Positions 21,979 through 56,309 of a stretch of 64,000 nt of DNA are shown here, in pieces. Location: NCBI GenBank assembly GCA_031761405.1, contig JASEVX010000001.1, positions 201,594,937-201,658,936 of the forward strand, read 5' to 3'. Made by a program: the position numbers and the translations under genes. A model generated the notes under the pieces. That model saw only the letters and a list, made by a program, of their open reading frames with translations. It ran no database searches and was not told the DNA's origin. How positions within the stretch are numbered: the first letter of the stretch is position 1; each line of letters opens with the position of its first letter. Origin of the DNA: Serripes groenlandicus (Eukaryota; Mollusca; Bivalvia; Cardiida; Cardiidae).

Positions 21979-22211
21979 TTAACCCTTTCCTTTCCCTCAT
22001 ACGGCAATTCTGCAGCAGACGACTTTGAACGTATTTTGTCAAAAAATAGAAAATCTCCATAATTGAATGGATAACCTATGACAAAAAGTGGAAAACATTG
22101 TGGCAAAAGGAGAAATTGCATGTTTTGTGCAATTTCTTCTTTTGTCACTGTTTTCAAAAAGCCGTCTGCTGCAGAAGCGTCAGAAAGCGTCTGTATGTGG
22201 GAAAGGGTTAA
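21979..22211 (+). mobile_element. MITE copy, full
   Basis: The left end carries an extra CTTTC (CCCTTTCCTTTCCCTC). The central stem is GCATG/TGTGC, with one base of the pair changed. Subgroup markers GAACGTATTTTG and ATCTCCATAATTG are present. Confidence 0.9.
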
Positions 22212-22253
22212 ATATAAACTTGATAAGAGTTTTTTGCAAGTCTTATCCGAGGT

Positions 22254-22433
22254 CCAGATAAGGAGGGGTATTCAGCTCTTTTCCCCACAATTTCTCTATT
22301 GTTGTTTAAGCAAACCCTATGTTGTGGGTACTCAAAAGAATCATCTCACTGAGACAATTCTTTTGAGTACCCACAACTAAGGGTTAGAGGGTCAAATAAG
22401 GACTTTAAAACATGCAAAACGCTCCTTATCTGG
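22254..22433. mobile_element. palindromic MITE, CCAGATAAGGAG ends
   Basis: Perfect 12-base inverted ends CCAGATAAGGAG/CTCCTTATCTGG. The centre is a 21-base perfect hairpin: GTTGTGGGTACTCAAAAG pairs with CTTTTGAGTACCCACAAC around a 15-base loop. A second copy is at 43207-43399 and a decayed one near 10660. Confidence 0.8.
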
Positions 22434-22566
22434 AGCTCAGTCTTATTACTTTATACCTCATAAGTACCATTTGATTGTCCAAGGAAATATGTATTTAATG
22501 TTAATGCAAATTTATAATCCGGTCCAGAATAGCCAGGATCTCTTGGTTCAGAAGAAATCTTTTATC

Positions 22567-22675
22567 TTAACCCTTTCCCTCATGTTTTGTGCAATTTCTT
22601 CTTTTGTCACTATGTTTTCAAAAAGCCGTCTGCTGCAGAGGCGTCAGAAAGCGTCTATATGAGGGAAAGGGTTAA
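22567..22675 (+). mobile_element. MITE copy with internal deletion
   Basis: After TTAACCCTTTCCCTCATG the copy jumps to TTTTGTGCAATTTC, losing about 120 bases including the left half of the stem. The right half is intact. Its last TTAA is the first TTAA of the next copy. Confidence 0.9.
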
Positions 22676-22901
22676 CCCTTTCCAACATACGACAATTCTG
22701 CAGCAGACAACTTTGAACAGATTTTGTCAAAAAATAGAAAATCTCCATTATTGAATGGATAACCTATGCCTAAAAGTGGATAACATTGTGGCAAAAGGAG
22801 AAATTGCTTGTTTTGAGCAATTTCTTCTTTTGTCACTATGTTTTAAAAAAGCCGTCTGCTGCAGAGGTGTCAGAAAGCATCTATATGAGGGAAAGGGTTA
22901 A
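22672..22901 (+). mobile_element. MITE copy, full, sharing TTAA with its neighbour
   Basis: Begins with the TTAA at 22672-22675 that closes the preceding copy. The stem is GCTTG/GAGC. Confidence 0.9.
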
Positions 22902-23038
22902 AATAGATTGGATTGTTTTGTTGTTCATTCTAAGAACTAGGAGGGATATACACTCCAGGCATGGGCATTGTTGCATGGATGAGTGTAAAGGTTTGGAGCA
23001 TTAGGCGTTACCACATATATCTATGCAACTACAGCTCC

Positions 23039-23415
23039 CTTCTGCTGCAGAATTGTTGTATGAGGGAAAGGGTTAAGTGAACTGACTGCTGATATATAAT
23101 TTTGTTGTTGTAAAAATGGTGTTTAAACTTCCAACCAATAAGTCAACCTCACTCCGTATTTTTAACATTGGACTTGTAGAGGTTGAGGTTTTCCATATCT
23201 TCAATTTGGAAGAGTAATAAAGAAATCGGGTGAAAGGCTTAATTCCTTCCCACAGTAGCAGACGACTTTGAAAAGGATGGGAAATCTCTATAAATGAAGG
23301 TATAATAATTGAATTGAGTTGAAAACATTGTGACAAAAAGAGAAGTGGCTCATTATGAGCCATTTCTCACTTTTCTTACAATGTGTCCAAAGGTTTTCTG
23401 CATGTGAGAATTGAT
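23039..23415. repeat. MITE right-end fragment and a decayed copy
   Basis: 23039-23076 is only the right end (TCTGCTGCAG ... GGGAAAGGGTTAA). 23238-23415 is a diverged copy with stem GTGGCTCATTATGAGCCA and no clean ends. Confidence 0.5.
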
Positions 23416-23571
23416 TTTGGGAAGATGTCAAATCAATATGTGTGTTGTCCACATTCAGATATGTTATTTATATAAATTAAAAAGTAAAATACAAAGATAT
23501 GCAAATTTTTATCTCTTTTTTTTAATGCCTTTTTAACTTGTCAATTGGAAATGAAAGTTTTCATCAAGTTT

Positions 23572-46657
<23,086 letters not shown>

Positions 46658-46705
46658 CTCTAGCACACTTTAGCTGAAAGTGATCTATAATGTCAAATAT
46701 CCCCT

Positions 46706-46713
46706 GTATATAA
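46706..46713 (-). promoter_or_regulatory. putative TATA box of CTSD
   Basis: Minus strand CTTATATACAGGG lies about 50 bases before the ATG, a spacing that would place transcription start near 46680. No perfect CACGTG CLEAR-type site was found; the nearest match is GTCACGTTGATCACGAG in reverse order upstream. Confidence 0.45.
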
Positions 46714-46903
46714 GTCTTCTCTGCTTGTCATATGAGCTATTTTAGTCACGTTGATCACGAGACTGGGGTCATGTAATGTAAAAAAGTCATGCGTGACGTA
46801 AATTTTAAAGGGCGAATATTTATCATTCCTGGATGTATAAACAAATCTAAAAATTTTAATGTGAAGAAGACATCATTGTCTGAATGATTTTAAAAAGTAA
46901 AGT

Positions 46904-47335
46904 AAACAAGAGGGCCATGATGGCCGTGGATCGCTCACCTGATTAATTTGTTTCACTTTAGCTATAAAAGCCCCGCCCCTCGCGGCCATAGTTTCCGACC
47001 AATCAACTTAGCTTGAAGGAATCTAATAGAGGGTCAGCCTAGGAACATTTCTACAAAATTATTTGAAAATCGGCCTGACACTTTTGGAGGAGAACATTTT
47101 TTAAGTTTTCACTATATTGCCATATATTGCAAAATAGCCCTGACCACTGGCGGCCATGTTTTTCGACCAATCAACATGGCTTGAAGGAATCTGATAGTGG
47201 GTTACTCACTTAGCCTAGAAACATTTCTACAAAATTATTTGAAAATCGGCCTGACACTTTCGAAGGAGAAGATTTTTTAAGTAAGTTTTCACTATAGCCA
47301 TATAATGCAAAATACCCCCCCCCCCCCCTTTTTAA
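46904..47335 (+). mobile_element. AACAAG-type element in the CTSD/SCFD1 spacer
   Basis: Head AACAAGAGGGCCATGATGGC, two body units, 3' end lost in a poly-C run (47317-47329). It occupies over half of the 758-bp head-to-head spacer, ending about 80 bases before the SCFD1 ATG. Confidence 0.65.
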
Positions 47336-47411
47336 TAAAAGATCACCCCTTAAACATTTAGTCCGTAGAGTTACGTACCTTGCAAGCCACGTCAAAGGTG
47401 TCGTTGTGTTC

Positions 47412-47423
47412 CAAAATGGCGAC
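47412..47423 (+). promoter_or_regulatory. YY1-like motif over the SCFD1 start codon
   Basis: CAAAATGGCGAC matches the AANATGGCG motif common at starts of housekeeping genes and gives a strong initiation context (A at -3, G at +4). Confidence 0.45.
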
Positions 47424-49314
47424 TTCTCTGAGAGAAAAACAAATAGCGGCTTTGAAGCGTATGTTGAATTTTAACGTACCTTCTAACAAATCTACGAGTA
47501 TTCAGCCCCAATGGAAGGTCCTAGTTTACGACCGTTTCGGCCAAGACATTATTTCACCTCTTCTTGGCGTGAAAGAACTGCGGGATATAGGTGTGACACT
47601 TCATCTAAACCTACATTCGGACAGGGACAGTATTCCGGATGTGCCGGCAATCTACTTTGTCATGCCAACAGAGGATAACATTCAAAGAATTTGTCGGGAC
47701 TTTCAAAACCAGCTTTACGAAAGTTACTTCCTGAATTTCATCTCCGCCATACCTCGCCAGAAGTTGGAGGACGTAGCCAATGCGGCAATTCAATGTGGAT
47801 GTGTATCTCAGGTGTCCAAAGTGTTCGATCAATATCTAAACTTTATTTCCCTGGAAGATGACATGTTTACCTTACGACATCAAGATAGAGATAGCATGTC
47901 ATTTTACGCGCTCAATAGAGGAGATGTTAAGGACACAGAGATGGAGGCAATCATGGACACTGTAGTTGATAGCTTGTTCTCGGTTTTTGTTACGCTTGGA
48001 ACTGTTCCAATTATCCGCTGTCCACGAGGTAATGCAGCAGAAATGGTTTGTGAGAAGTTAGACAAGAAGCTAAGGGAAAACTTACGAGATGCTAGAAATA
48101 GCTTCTTTACATCTGACAGTTTGCAAGCTGGTCAGTTCAGCTTTCAAAGGCCGTTGCTAGTGGTGCTTGACAGGAATCTTGATTTGGCAACCATGCTGCA
48201 TCATACATGGACATACCAAGCACTTGGTCATGATGTGCTAGACCTCAAGTTAAACAGAGTAGAAATTGAAGAAACTTCTGAAGTCAGATCCTCTGCTGGG
48301 GCAGTCAGAGAAACCAAAAAGAAGAAGTCTTATGATCTGAATCCAACAGACAAATTCTGGCAAATTCAGAAGGGAAACCCATTTCCTGCTGTTGCAGAGG
48401 CTGTTCAAGAGGAACTAGATTCTTACAGAGCTAAAGAAGATGAAGTGAAGAGTTTAAAGTCGGCAATGGGCCTAGAAGGTGAAGATGAAGCAGCAATGGG
48501 TTTACTTTCAGATAATACAGCTAGACTAACATCAGCTGTTAGCTCTCTTCCTGAATTGCTTGAGAAGAAAAGACTTATTGACATGCATACAAATATTGCT
48601 ACAGCTTTACTTGAACACATAAAAAGCAGGAAATTAGATGTTTATTTTGAAACAGAAGAAAAACTAATGAGCAAAGCTCAGCTTGACAATTTAATGGAAA
48701 TAATATCTGACCCTGAGGCAGGAACACCTGAGGACAAAGTCCGTTTATTTGTCATAGCCCTTATTTGTGGTCCCTCTATGAGTGATGCTCAGATTGATCA
48801 ATATTGTATCGCTTTACAAGGTGCAAATTGTGACATTCAGCCTGTGCAATACATTCGTCGATGGAAATCATACACTAAGATGACTGCAGCTCCAAGCCAG
48901 TATGGTGGAGGAGGTACCAAAACAGTCAACATGTTTTCTAAGCTGATGTCTCAAGGCTCTCAATTCTTCATGGAAGGTGTTAAAAATCTGGTCATCAAGA
49001 AACATAACCTCCCAGCAACTAGAATAGTAGATGCCTTGATGGAAATGAAAACAATGCAGGATATTGAAGATTTTCGTTATTTTGACCCCAAACTATTAAG
49101 GGCAGATTCATCAATTCCAAGAACCAAGTCTGCATTTCAGGAGGCATATGTATTCATGGTTGGAGGTGGGAATTATATAGAGTATCAGAATCTGGTAGAC
49201 TATGCTAAAGGAAAGTCGGCCACATCTCCTAAAAGAATAGTCTACGGGTGCAGTGATTTGTCAAATGCCTCTCAGTTTTTGAAGCAAGTATCACTCTTAG
49301 GCCAAGAAATGTAG
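47416..49314 (+). CDS. SCFD1: Sec1 family domain-containing protein 1 (Sly1), single exon
   Basis: SM protein that binds syntaxin-5-type SNAREs and drives ER-Golgi and intra-Golgi membrane fusion in the cytosol. The uninterrupted reading frame gives 632 residues, the usual family length (~640). I chose the ATG at 47416: a non-ATG extension upstream has no family match, and MATSLREKQ aligns to the family N-terminus. Recognisable segments are LKRMLNFNVPSNKS, KVLVYDRFGQDIISPLLGVK, SDRDSIPDVPAIYFVMPTED, LYESYFLNFISAIPR, FSFQRPLLVVLDRNLDLATM (about 241), a charged linker near 275-330 with KKKKSYDLNPTDKFW, LTSAVSSLPELLEKKRLID, and VGGGNYIEYQNLVDYAKGK near 582. No frameshift or internal stop is present. 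The complete lack of introns is unusual beside intron-rich neighbours and for this gene in vertebrates. Confidence 0.97.
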   Translation: MATSLREKQIAALKRMLNFNVPSNKSTSIQPQWKVLVYDRFGQDIISPLLGVKELRDIGVTLHLNLHSDRDSIPDVPAIYFVMPTEDNIQRICRDFQNQLYESYFLNFISAIPRQKLEDVANAAIQCGCVSQVSKVFDQYLNFISLEDDMFTLRHQDRDSMSFYALNRGDVKDTEMEAIMDTVVDSLFSVFVTLGTVPIIRCPRGNAAEMVCEKLDKKLRENLRDARNSFFTSDSLQAGQFSFQRPLLVVLDRNLDLATMLHHTWTYQALGHDVLDLKLNRVEIEETSEVRSSAGAVRETKKKKSYDLNPTDKFWQIQKGNPFPAVAEAVQEELDSYRAKEDEVKSLKSAMGLEGEDEAAMGLLSDNTARLTSAVSSLPELLEKKRLIDMHTNIATALLEHIKSRKLDVYFETEEKLMSKAQLDNLMEIISDPEAGTPEDKVRLFVIALICGPSMSDAQIDQYCIALQGANCDIQPVQYIRRWKSYTKMTAAPSQYGGGGTKTVNMFSKLMSQGSQFFMEGVKNLVIKKHNLPATRIVDALMEMKTMQDIEDFRYFDPKLLRADSSIPRTKSAFQEAYVFMVGGGNYIEYQNLVDYAKGKSATSPKRIVYGCSDLSNASQFLKQVSLLGQEM

Positions 49315-49357
49315 ATTAATTGAATGTCCTTAACATTTATGAACAGAATTTAAGACA

Positions 49358-49569
49358 TATGAACCCTTTCTCACACACAAAAAAGTCTGCAGCTTATGAC
49401 TTTGAAAACATTTTGTCAAAAACATGAATAATCTCTATAAATGAAGGTATAATCATTTAAACAAGTTGAAAACATAATGGCGAAAGGAGAAATTGCTTAT
49501 TTTTAGCAATTTCTCCTGTTGTCACTTGCTGCTTAAACAGCAGAACGCGTCTGTGTGTGGGAAAGGGTG
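49358..49569 (+). repeat. decayed MITE copy 3' of SCFD1
   Basis: CCCTTTCTCACACACAAAAAAG, stem GCTTATTTTTAGC, GTGTGGGAAAGGG. It starts 44 bases after the SCFD1 stop, so probably lies in the 3' UTR. Confidence 0.55.
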
Positions 49570-49899
49570 CACTGAATGACTGATAGTTATACAGAGGATT
49601 TTGTATTGGTCAATTTTCTAAATTAATTTGGGAAAATAAGATAATGCTCAAATATGCAAAGTTTCCATTTGCCACAATGCTTTCATCATGATGTGACTGA
49701 AGGAAAATAATGCTTTCAATTCTTCCGATATTTGATTTATTTTCCCGAGATCTTTTCAAAGCAGATTCTTAGAATATCATATGATGCAAATGGAAACTTT
49801 CTTTTGACTACATTTTTATGTGGATTTTTTTTTTAAACAAAGTTTGGGAAGAAGTAACTGTTTTTGTACTATCTGCTTGGTAGGGTGAAATGTTATGAA

Positions 49900-50150
49900 G
49901 TAATTAAAATTTCCATTCCTAATCCTACTTTGATTATTGATTAATTCTGCAGCAGATGAATTTAATTTTGAAAACACTTTGGGAATACCACAGAAAATGT
50001 CTTTCAATGAAATTATTCTCATTGAATAAAATCAAAAACATTATCATGGCAAAGAGAAAAATTGCACATTATGAGCATTTCTACTTTTGCCACAGTGTTT
50101 TCAAAAGTTGTCTGTATCAGATGTGTCAAAATGCAGATCTGCAGATCGGT
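49900..50150 (+). repeat. very decayed MITE relative
   Basis: CTGCAGCAGATGAATTT and GAAAAATTGCACATTATGAGC remain. The ends are not recognisable. Confidence 0.3.
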
Positions 50151-50541
50151 TACGGTTCAATATTGTAATATGTGACCAAAGGTGTATTTATTGTATAATG
50201 TATATAATTATATTGACTTTGATTGAACTCTAAATTTTACATGAGATAACAGTGCTGTAATATAATCTGGAAGTTGCACATTTATTTGTGTTGCCTCTCT
50301 CTGCAGGGAGACACAAAGGGATCACATTTCCACCGTCTGTCTGTCTATCTGTCTATCATGCTTTCACCTACTGTTGTATTCTTTCAAAATACTGACTCCA
50401 AGTCTTGTGTTAATATAGTCTTTACTGAAAACTGTTTCAGTTTTGTAACTGACTACACATGCAATAACTAGTGTGTAAATATTATGCTAGATAAACCTAG
50501 ATTAAATACTTTGTTCACTACAATGTATTTTACGTTTCAGA

Positions 50542-50547
50542 AATAAA
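50542..50547 (+). terminator. possible polyadenylation signal of SCFD1
   Basis: AATAAA in CAGAAATAAAGC; an earlier AATAAA lies at 50025. Which is used cannot be told from sequence. Confidence 0.25.
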
Positions 50548-51071
50548 GCTACTCAAAAGAGTCAATGCAGAATTTTACTCTGAATTTTACTCTGAAGATA
50601 GTAAATAAAAGAGGAAAAATAAAATTATCATTACGAAAAAGATGTAGATAAAAAGGTGCATATTTATCTCTAAGCACGCTAGCAACGGGTTTTGCCAACT
50701 GTTGATGACTATTGCAAACAGTTTTGATCAAGATCAGACCCCACAAAACGTGGGGTTTGATATGAGATCCAAATTGTTTTACATTAATCAATCAGATTCT
50801 ATTTCAGTAAACATTTGGGGAAAACATATATATATATATTTTTTCAACATTTAGCAGACCACAATATTGCAATCAATAATTAATCATGAGAAGAGTTAAC
50901 ATGTTTTATCTCCATCTTTTTAGTGTTGTCTGCTTTGGCAGGGAGACATAAAGTGATCACTTCTTTGTTACAGTTCCCCTTACTGACATTTTGGCAGACG
51001 TCGCATGTAATCTTTGAACACACTTTCATTGACTCAAACTTAAAAACTAGATACATAATATTATACAACTC

Positions 51072-51390
51072 TTAACCCTTTCCCTCATTCAACAATTCTG
51101 CAGCAGACGACTTTAAACATATTTTGTCAAAAAATAAAAATACTCTATAATTGAACAGATAACCTAACCTATGACTTAAAGTAGAAAACATTGTGGCAAA
51201 AGGAGAAATTGCTCATTTTGAGCAATTTCTTCTTTTGTCACTATGTTTTCAAAAAGCCATCTGCTGCAGAGGCATTAGCAAAAGCGTCTATATGAGGGAA
51301 AGGGTTAACTCTTTTCCACATACAACACAACTGCAGCAGATAACATTGAAAACATCTGGGCAAAATTACAGAAAATTTATCAATGAAATT
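51072..51390 (+). mobile_element. full MITE copy plus truncated neighbour sharing TTAA
   Basis: 51072-51308 is full (stem GCTCATTTTGAGC, CTAACCTATG duplication). The TTAA at 51305-51308 opens a truncated ACATACAACAC-type copy that ends near 51390. Confidence 0.85.
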
Positions 51391-51394
51391 ATAA

Positions 51395-51650
51395 GGAGTC
51401 ACTGTGTCAGGCTGTCTGTCTGTCGGTCGGTTGGCCGGAAGCCATATTTTGTCTGGCCTATTTCTTACAAACCACTGGGTGGATTTCAATAAAATGCTAC
51501 ATGAAGCTCAGCTCCTATACCAAGTGGGAGATGAGTATATCCTAAAGGGGTTACTTAAAAGAGTTATGGCCCTTTTACTTATTAAGTTTTGGTGTAGGTC
51601 AAGGTGCTGTTTAGGGGGTATTTATCATCTTCAGTGATTGTTCTAGTTTA
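51395..51650 (+). repeat. single-unit relative of the 19.3-kb tandem repeat
   Basis: GTCTGTCGGTCGGTTGG start, GAGTTATGGCCCTTTTA, and CATCTTCAGTGATTGTTCTAG end correspond to the SDHAF2 intron 3 repeat. Confidence 0.5.
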
Positions 51651-51993
51651 TATTTGAAAAGAGTAATGAGAAATTAAAACATTCTGAAAAAAAAAGAGTC
51701 TGCTCATTATGTGGACAAGGATTATGTATGAGACGAGTTATTGCTTAATTAATGAGTTATTGATTAATTATTGCATGATTTATTTAAGTACTCAACATAT
51801 ATACACTTTAATGATTTTAGTGAATTTAAGTATTTTTCTATAACGCATTCAATGCCTATTCAGTTGAAAATCGTTAACTCTCCACTTTAATTTTGAAATG
51901 CTTCTAATCTTTGTGTAATGCATCAATTGCTCATATTGAGTAATGAATATTTTATTGGTACAAATTTCTGTTCTTGAATTTAATTCTATATAC

Positions 51994-53120
51994 TTTAACC
52001 CTTGCATACCTGCAAACCTATTTAGGCGCATCAGATGTCTTTTGAAAAACATTGCGTCAAAAAGAGAAATTGCTCATAATGAGCAATTTCTCCTTTAGCC
52101 ACAAAGTTTCCAACTAAATACAATAATTTAAATTTCACTTATAAAGATCCAATTGTTTGCCTTTATGTGTTATCTGCTGCATATTTGTTGTATGTGGGAA
52201 AGGATTAACTGGTGGCCTCTGACTATACAAGCAATATTTTACATCATAATATTGAGACCAGCTGTTTTATCTGCCATCACTACTGTGTTTAAAGTTTAAT
52301 TTTAACCCTTTCCCACCTATAAACGCATTTTGACGCATCTGCAGCAGACAACTTTTGAAATCGTCGAAACAAAAGGAGAAATTGCTCAAAACAAGCAATT
52401 TCTCCATTTGCCACACAGTTTTCAATTCTTAACAGTAATTATACCTACAATTATAGAGATTTTCCATAATTTTTAGTATACATTTTCAAATTCGTCTGCT
52501 GCAGATTTGCTGTACATGTTATATGGGTAGGGTTAAAGTCTGACGTAAATGGTTTATTATTATACCAATATTTACTGATAGTGAAATAACTACTGGTATT
52601 TCTCTAATGTTAACATATTTTGACAAGCCAGTAGCATACATCTTTGAACTAAACAAATGGAGAAATTCCTCGTCATTTTATTTAGTTCTGCACCAATGCT
52701 AGTTTAAATTTATTGGACTGAATGTTTCCAATTTTCAGGTTAAGGATTGATAATGATTGGGTAAAGATTATAGCAGAAAAAATATGAAATTAGTTACAGA
52801 TTATTTATTAACTGATCATAGATGTATAACAATTGTCAATAAAAATTGTTCTTTGATTAGACTTCTGCTCTTGTTTCTTATTTTGTAGAATCAATTCTGG
52901 GTAGAAGAGACGATTGATGCATTAACCCTTTCTCACATTCAGACGCTTTTTGATGCCTCTGCAGGAGAGGACTTTTGATAACATTGTTGCACACAGAGAA
53001 ATTGCTCATGATGAACAAATACTCCATTTGCCACTATGCTTTTTAACCCTATTTGATAATCATACTTTTATTTAAAAGAGATTTTTCAAAGTAGTCTGTT
53101 GCAGATTTGTGGGAAAGGGG
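51994..53120. repeat. three diverged MITE copies of the older subgroup
   Basis: 51994-52208 (stem GCTCATAATGAGC), 52302-52534 (stem GCTCAAAACAAGC) and about 52922-53120 (stem GCTCATGATGAAC). All are reverse-oriented with ACCTGCAAAC/ACCTATAAACGC-type left ends. Confidence 0.6.
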
Positions 53121-53234
53121 CGCTAATTGCAAACCACTTTGAGAACATTGTTCCTAAATAAGAAATTTGTCAATATCATAACTGCTAAGTAGTGAGATTC
53201 TTGAACTATAAGGGAGATCAACTACAGTATAACA

Positions 53235-53445
53235 ATAAATCCTTTCCCACATACAACAAATCTGCAGAAGATTACTTTGAAAACATCTAGGAAAATGTTG
53301 GTAAATTAACGCATAATAGTTAAAAATATTGTGGTAAAAGAGAAATTGCAGATGATGAAAAATTTCTCCTTTTACTACAACGTTTTCAATATAGTCATTT
53401 ACGGTAGATGCAGCAAAATGTACTGCAGGTAGGAAAGGTTTAATA
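53235..53445 (+). repeat. decayed MITE relative
   Basis: CCTTTCCCACATACAACAAATC, GCAGAAGATTACTTTGAAAAC and AGAAATTGCAGATGATGAAAAATTTC. The ends are eroded. Confidence 0.4.
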
Positions 53446-53459
53446 ATTTTTCTTTGCAT

Positions 53460-53700
53460 GGTCTTTAATGCTGCTTTTATAACAATTATATATCACAGCA
53501 TTTCCTGGGCAAGTTGCCAGTACAACTGGTACATTATCCTGACACCAGCGAGTCCGTCGTAATGCTAACCCTGTAACCCTGAACGCCAAAAGTGAAAACC
53601 ATTACTACCATTGTTCAAGTCTTTGGTATAACCCACTCTGGGATCAAATCCACACCCGAGGCTGTCGATCTACCACTACACCAGCGAGGTGGTAAATCAT
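53460..53700 (-). repeat. tRNA-derived SINE-like copy
   Basis: Minus strand GTGTAGTGGTAGATCG (A-box-like) and GGATTTGATCCC (B-box-like). The distal part CACAGCATTTCCTGGGCAAG differs from the other copies. Confidence 0.5.
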
Positions 53701-53879
53701 TTTAAACGTGTAATATTTCTGTCTAACTGCGAAGATGAAGTGCAAGCTACGGTGTTGTTCTTTCAAGCAATGGCATAGGTGTCAATGTTTTCTTGGATCT
53801 CAGTTACATTTAAGACTCCAGACTGATGAATGCTGTCTGTCGTCTATATTGGGGTAAAAAATATAAAATTCTATGGTTT

Positions 53880-54935
53880 TTATAAACGGGACGTATTATA
53901 GTTTTATCTGCAGAGTACAGGAGGATTGGAGGGCGGTCGGGCAGCGTCCAGTATGTTGTCGGCCCAATAACTTGAGAAGCCTTTGTCCAATCATCACCAA
54001 ATTTATTCAGAATGGGTATTAGCATAATATCTTGGACAAGTTTGATAACTAGCCATATCACTAGTCACTCAAGAGTTATCACCCTTTAATTATAGAAATA
54101 ACCTTAAATTAGTCTTGTCAGCCCAATAACTTTAGAAGCTTTAATCCAATCATCACCAAACTTGGTCAAAATGTGTCTTGGACAAGTTCTCAAATTCGAT
54201 AACAAGCCATATCGCTGTAGTCACTCGAGAGTTAGTGCCCTTTAATTATAGAAATTACCTCGAATCATTATTGTCCGATCAATAACTTTTGAAGCCTTTA
54301 TCTATTCATCACCAATTTTAGTCAGAATGTGTATGTGCATAATATCTCGGACAAGTTCTACAACCAGCAATATTGCTCAAATCACTCTATAGAGTTATTG
54401 CCCTTTAATTATAGAAGTTACCTGAAATCGGTCTTGTCCGCTCAATAACTTTAAAAGCCTTTGTCCAATCACCATCAAATTTGGTCAGAATGTGTATTGG
54501 CATAATATTTCGGACAAATTCGATTAACAGCCATATTGCTTTAGTCACTCGAGAGTTATTGCCCTTTAATTATAGAAATTACCTCTGTCCGATCAATAAC
54601 TTTTGAAGCCTTTATCCAATCATCACTAAATTTAGTCAGAATGTGTATGGGCATAATATCTCGGACAAGTGCTATAATCAGCCATATTGCTTGAGTCACT
54701 TTATTAGATCATCTCCAAATTTAGACAAAATGTTGATGGGCAGAATATCTTGGTCAGGTTCGATAACTTACCACGTTATCTTAGTCACTCCACACTTATG
54801 TCCCTCGAAATGGCCAAAACTGTATTAACAGTGTCCGCTCTCTAAATTTGCCTGACGTACAACCAATTATCACTATTCTTGATCTCAAAAAAACAGGACG
54901 TGCGTATTTTGTGACATTTGGCGCTCTTGTTGAAA
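53880..54935 (-). repeat. tandem array, about 158-bp unit, in an AACAAGAGCGCC-headed element
   Basis: TCCAATCATCACCAAA-like strings recur near 53988, 54148, 54307, 54466 and 54616 with GAGTTATTGCCCTTTAATTA between them. On the minus strand the head AACAAGAGCGCC is at about 54931 and the tail ATAATACGTCCCGTTTAT near 53890, as at the end of the 5.3-5.64 kb repeat. Confidence 0.7.
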
Positions 54936-54944
54936 ATATGACAG

Positions 54945-55252
54945 CTAAAACAATTTTGCAGAATTGTTTCTCAAGTGACCTTCTACAATAACTGATTTAA
55001 AAAGATGACCATCAGATTGCCCATTCAGTTGGGTTTTAAAAGCCTGTTTTATTTTTGTTTAACAGATCCGTATAATGCAAACATTGTTGGTAGAGGTTCA
55101 CATTTTTGTCAAATTATTTTCAAATTGGGCCTATACTTATTGACTAGAAGTTTTTTAAAGTTTTCACTATATACAAATACATATAAGAAACATATTTTCA
55201 AAAGTCGTCTGCTGCAGATACATCAAAATGCGTCTATAGGTGGGAAAGGGTT
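54945..55252 (+). repeat. decayed AACAAG-type body joined to a MITE right end
   Basis: 54945-55190 has weak body-unit similarity. From 55192 the sequence is a MITE right end (TTTTCAAAAGTCGTCTGCTGCAG ... GGTGGGAAAGGG). Confidence 0.4.
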
Positions 55253-55300
55253 TACTTTTTGCATGTATACAACAGGACACTTCCAGATGGGATTCACAAT

Positions 55301-55532
55301 TTAACCCTTTCCCTCATACGACAATTCTGCAGCAGACGACTTTGAACATATTTTGTCAAAAAATAGAAAATCTCTATCATTGAATGGATAACCTACGACT
55401 AAAAGTGGAAAACATTGTGGCAAAAGGAGAAATTGCTCGTTTTGAGCAATTTCTTCTGTTGTCACTATGTTTTCAAAAAAGCTGTCTGCTGCAGAGGCGC
55501 CAGAAATCGTATATATGAGGGAAAAGGGTTAA
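55301..55532 (+). mobile_element. MITE copy, full
   Basis: Exact left end, CTC/GAG stem, right end TATGAGGGAAAAGGGTTAA. Confidence 0.92.
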
Positions 55533-55732
55533 AATTGTGATATTGATGGCACAGAATAAACAATAAAAACCCTTTTTTTATTTAGAACACAACCTATTTA
55601 GTTGAGTTTAATAATTAACACATAATTCTCACTTAACAACAACTATTACTTGACAACATTACAATGATCTGGACCTCTGCAAATTCTCAAATTAGAAATG
55701 AGGGCGATTTGTCTCGTTATATGAGTTTGTTT

Positions 55733-55964
55733 TTAACCCTTTTCCACATACAACACATCTGCAACAGATAACTTTGAAAACGCCTGGCCAAAATATGGAA
55801 AATCTCTGCAAATGAAAGGTTAATTGTTGAACAGAGTTGAAATCAATGTGGTAAAAGGAGAAATTACTGGTTATACGCAATTTCTTCTTTTGCTACAGCA
55901 TTTTCAAACATCAGCTGCTCTAGATGCTCCTGAAAATGCATCTGCAGGTGAGAAAAGGGATAAA
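55733..55964 (+). repeat. diverged MITE copy
   Basis: TTAACCCTTTTCCACATAC, CATCTGCAACAGATAAC, AGAAATTACTGGTTATACGC, ends GTGAGAAAAGGGATAA. Confidence 0.55.
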
Positions 55965-56309
55965 AAAATCCAAAATTTGATTGAAATTCCCATTCCACCC
56001 CCATGATAATACCTATTTTTACGTCAGGATCAGATCAATTTGGTTGAGCAATACACTTATTTACATATATAATATAACGAACAACTGTACAAGTGCAACA
56101 TAACAAAGTGAAAAGGTAAATTTCTGATGTCAAAGCTTGACACATGGTCTATAAAAAAACAAATTTTCATTTATTGCAGATCCGTCAAATGCTGTCTACA
56201 TCAGTGAAAAGGCCATCATTCTTCTATAGCCAAGACAACTTTGTACATTAGCATTCCCATAAGCAATTATGGGAATTATAAGTATAGATAACCCTGGCTT
56301 GCGAATATG

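Noticed and set aside
47380..47415. Possible 12-residue N-terminal extension of SCFD1 starting with TTG
   Set aside because: It starts at a non-ATG codon and has no family similarity; the ATG at 47416 has a strong context and the conserved N-terminus.
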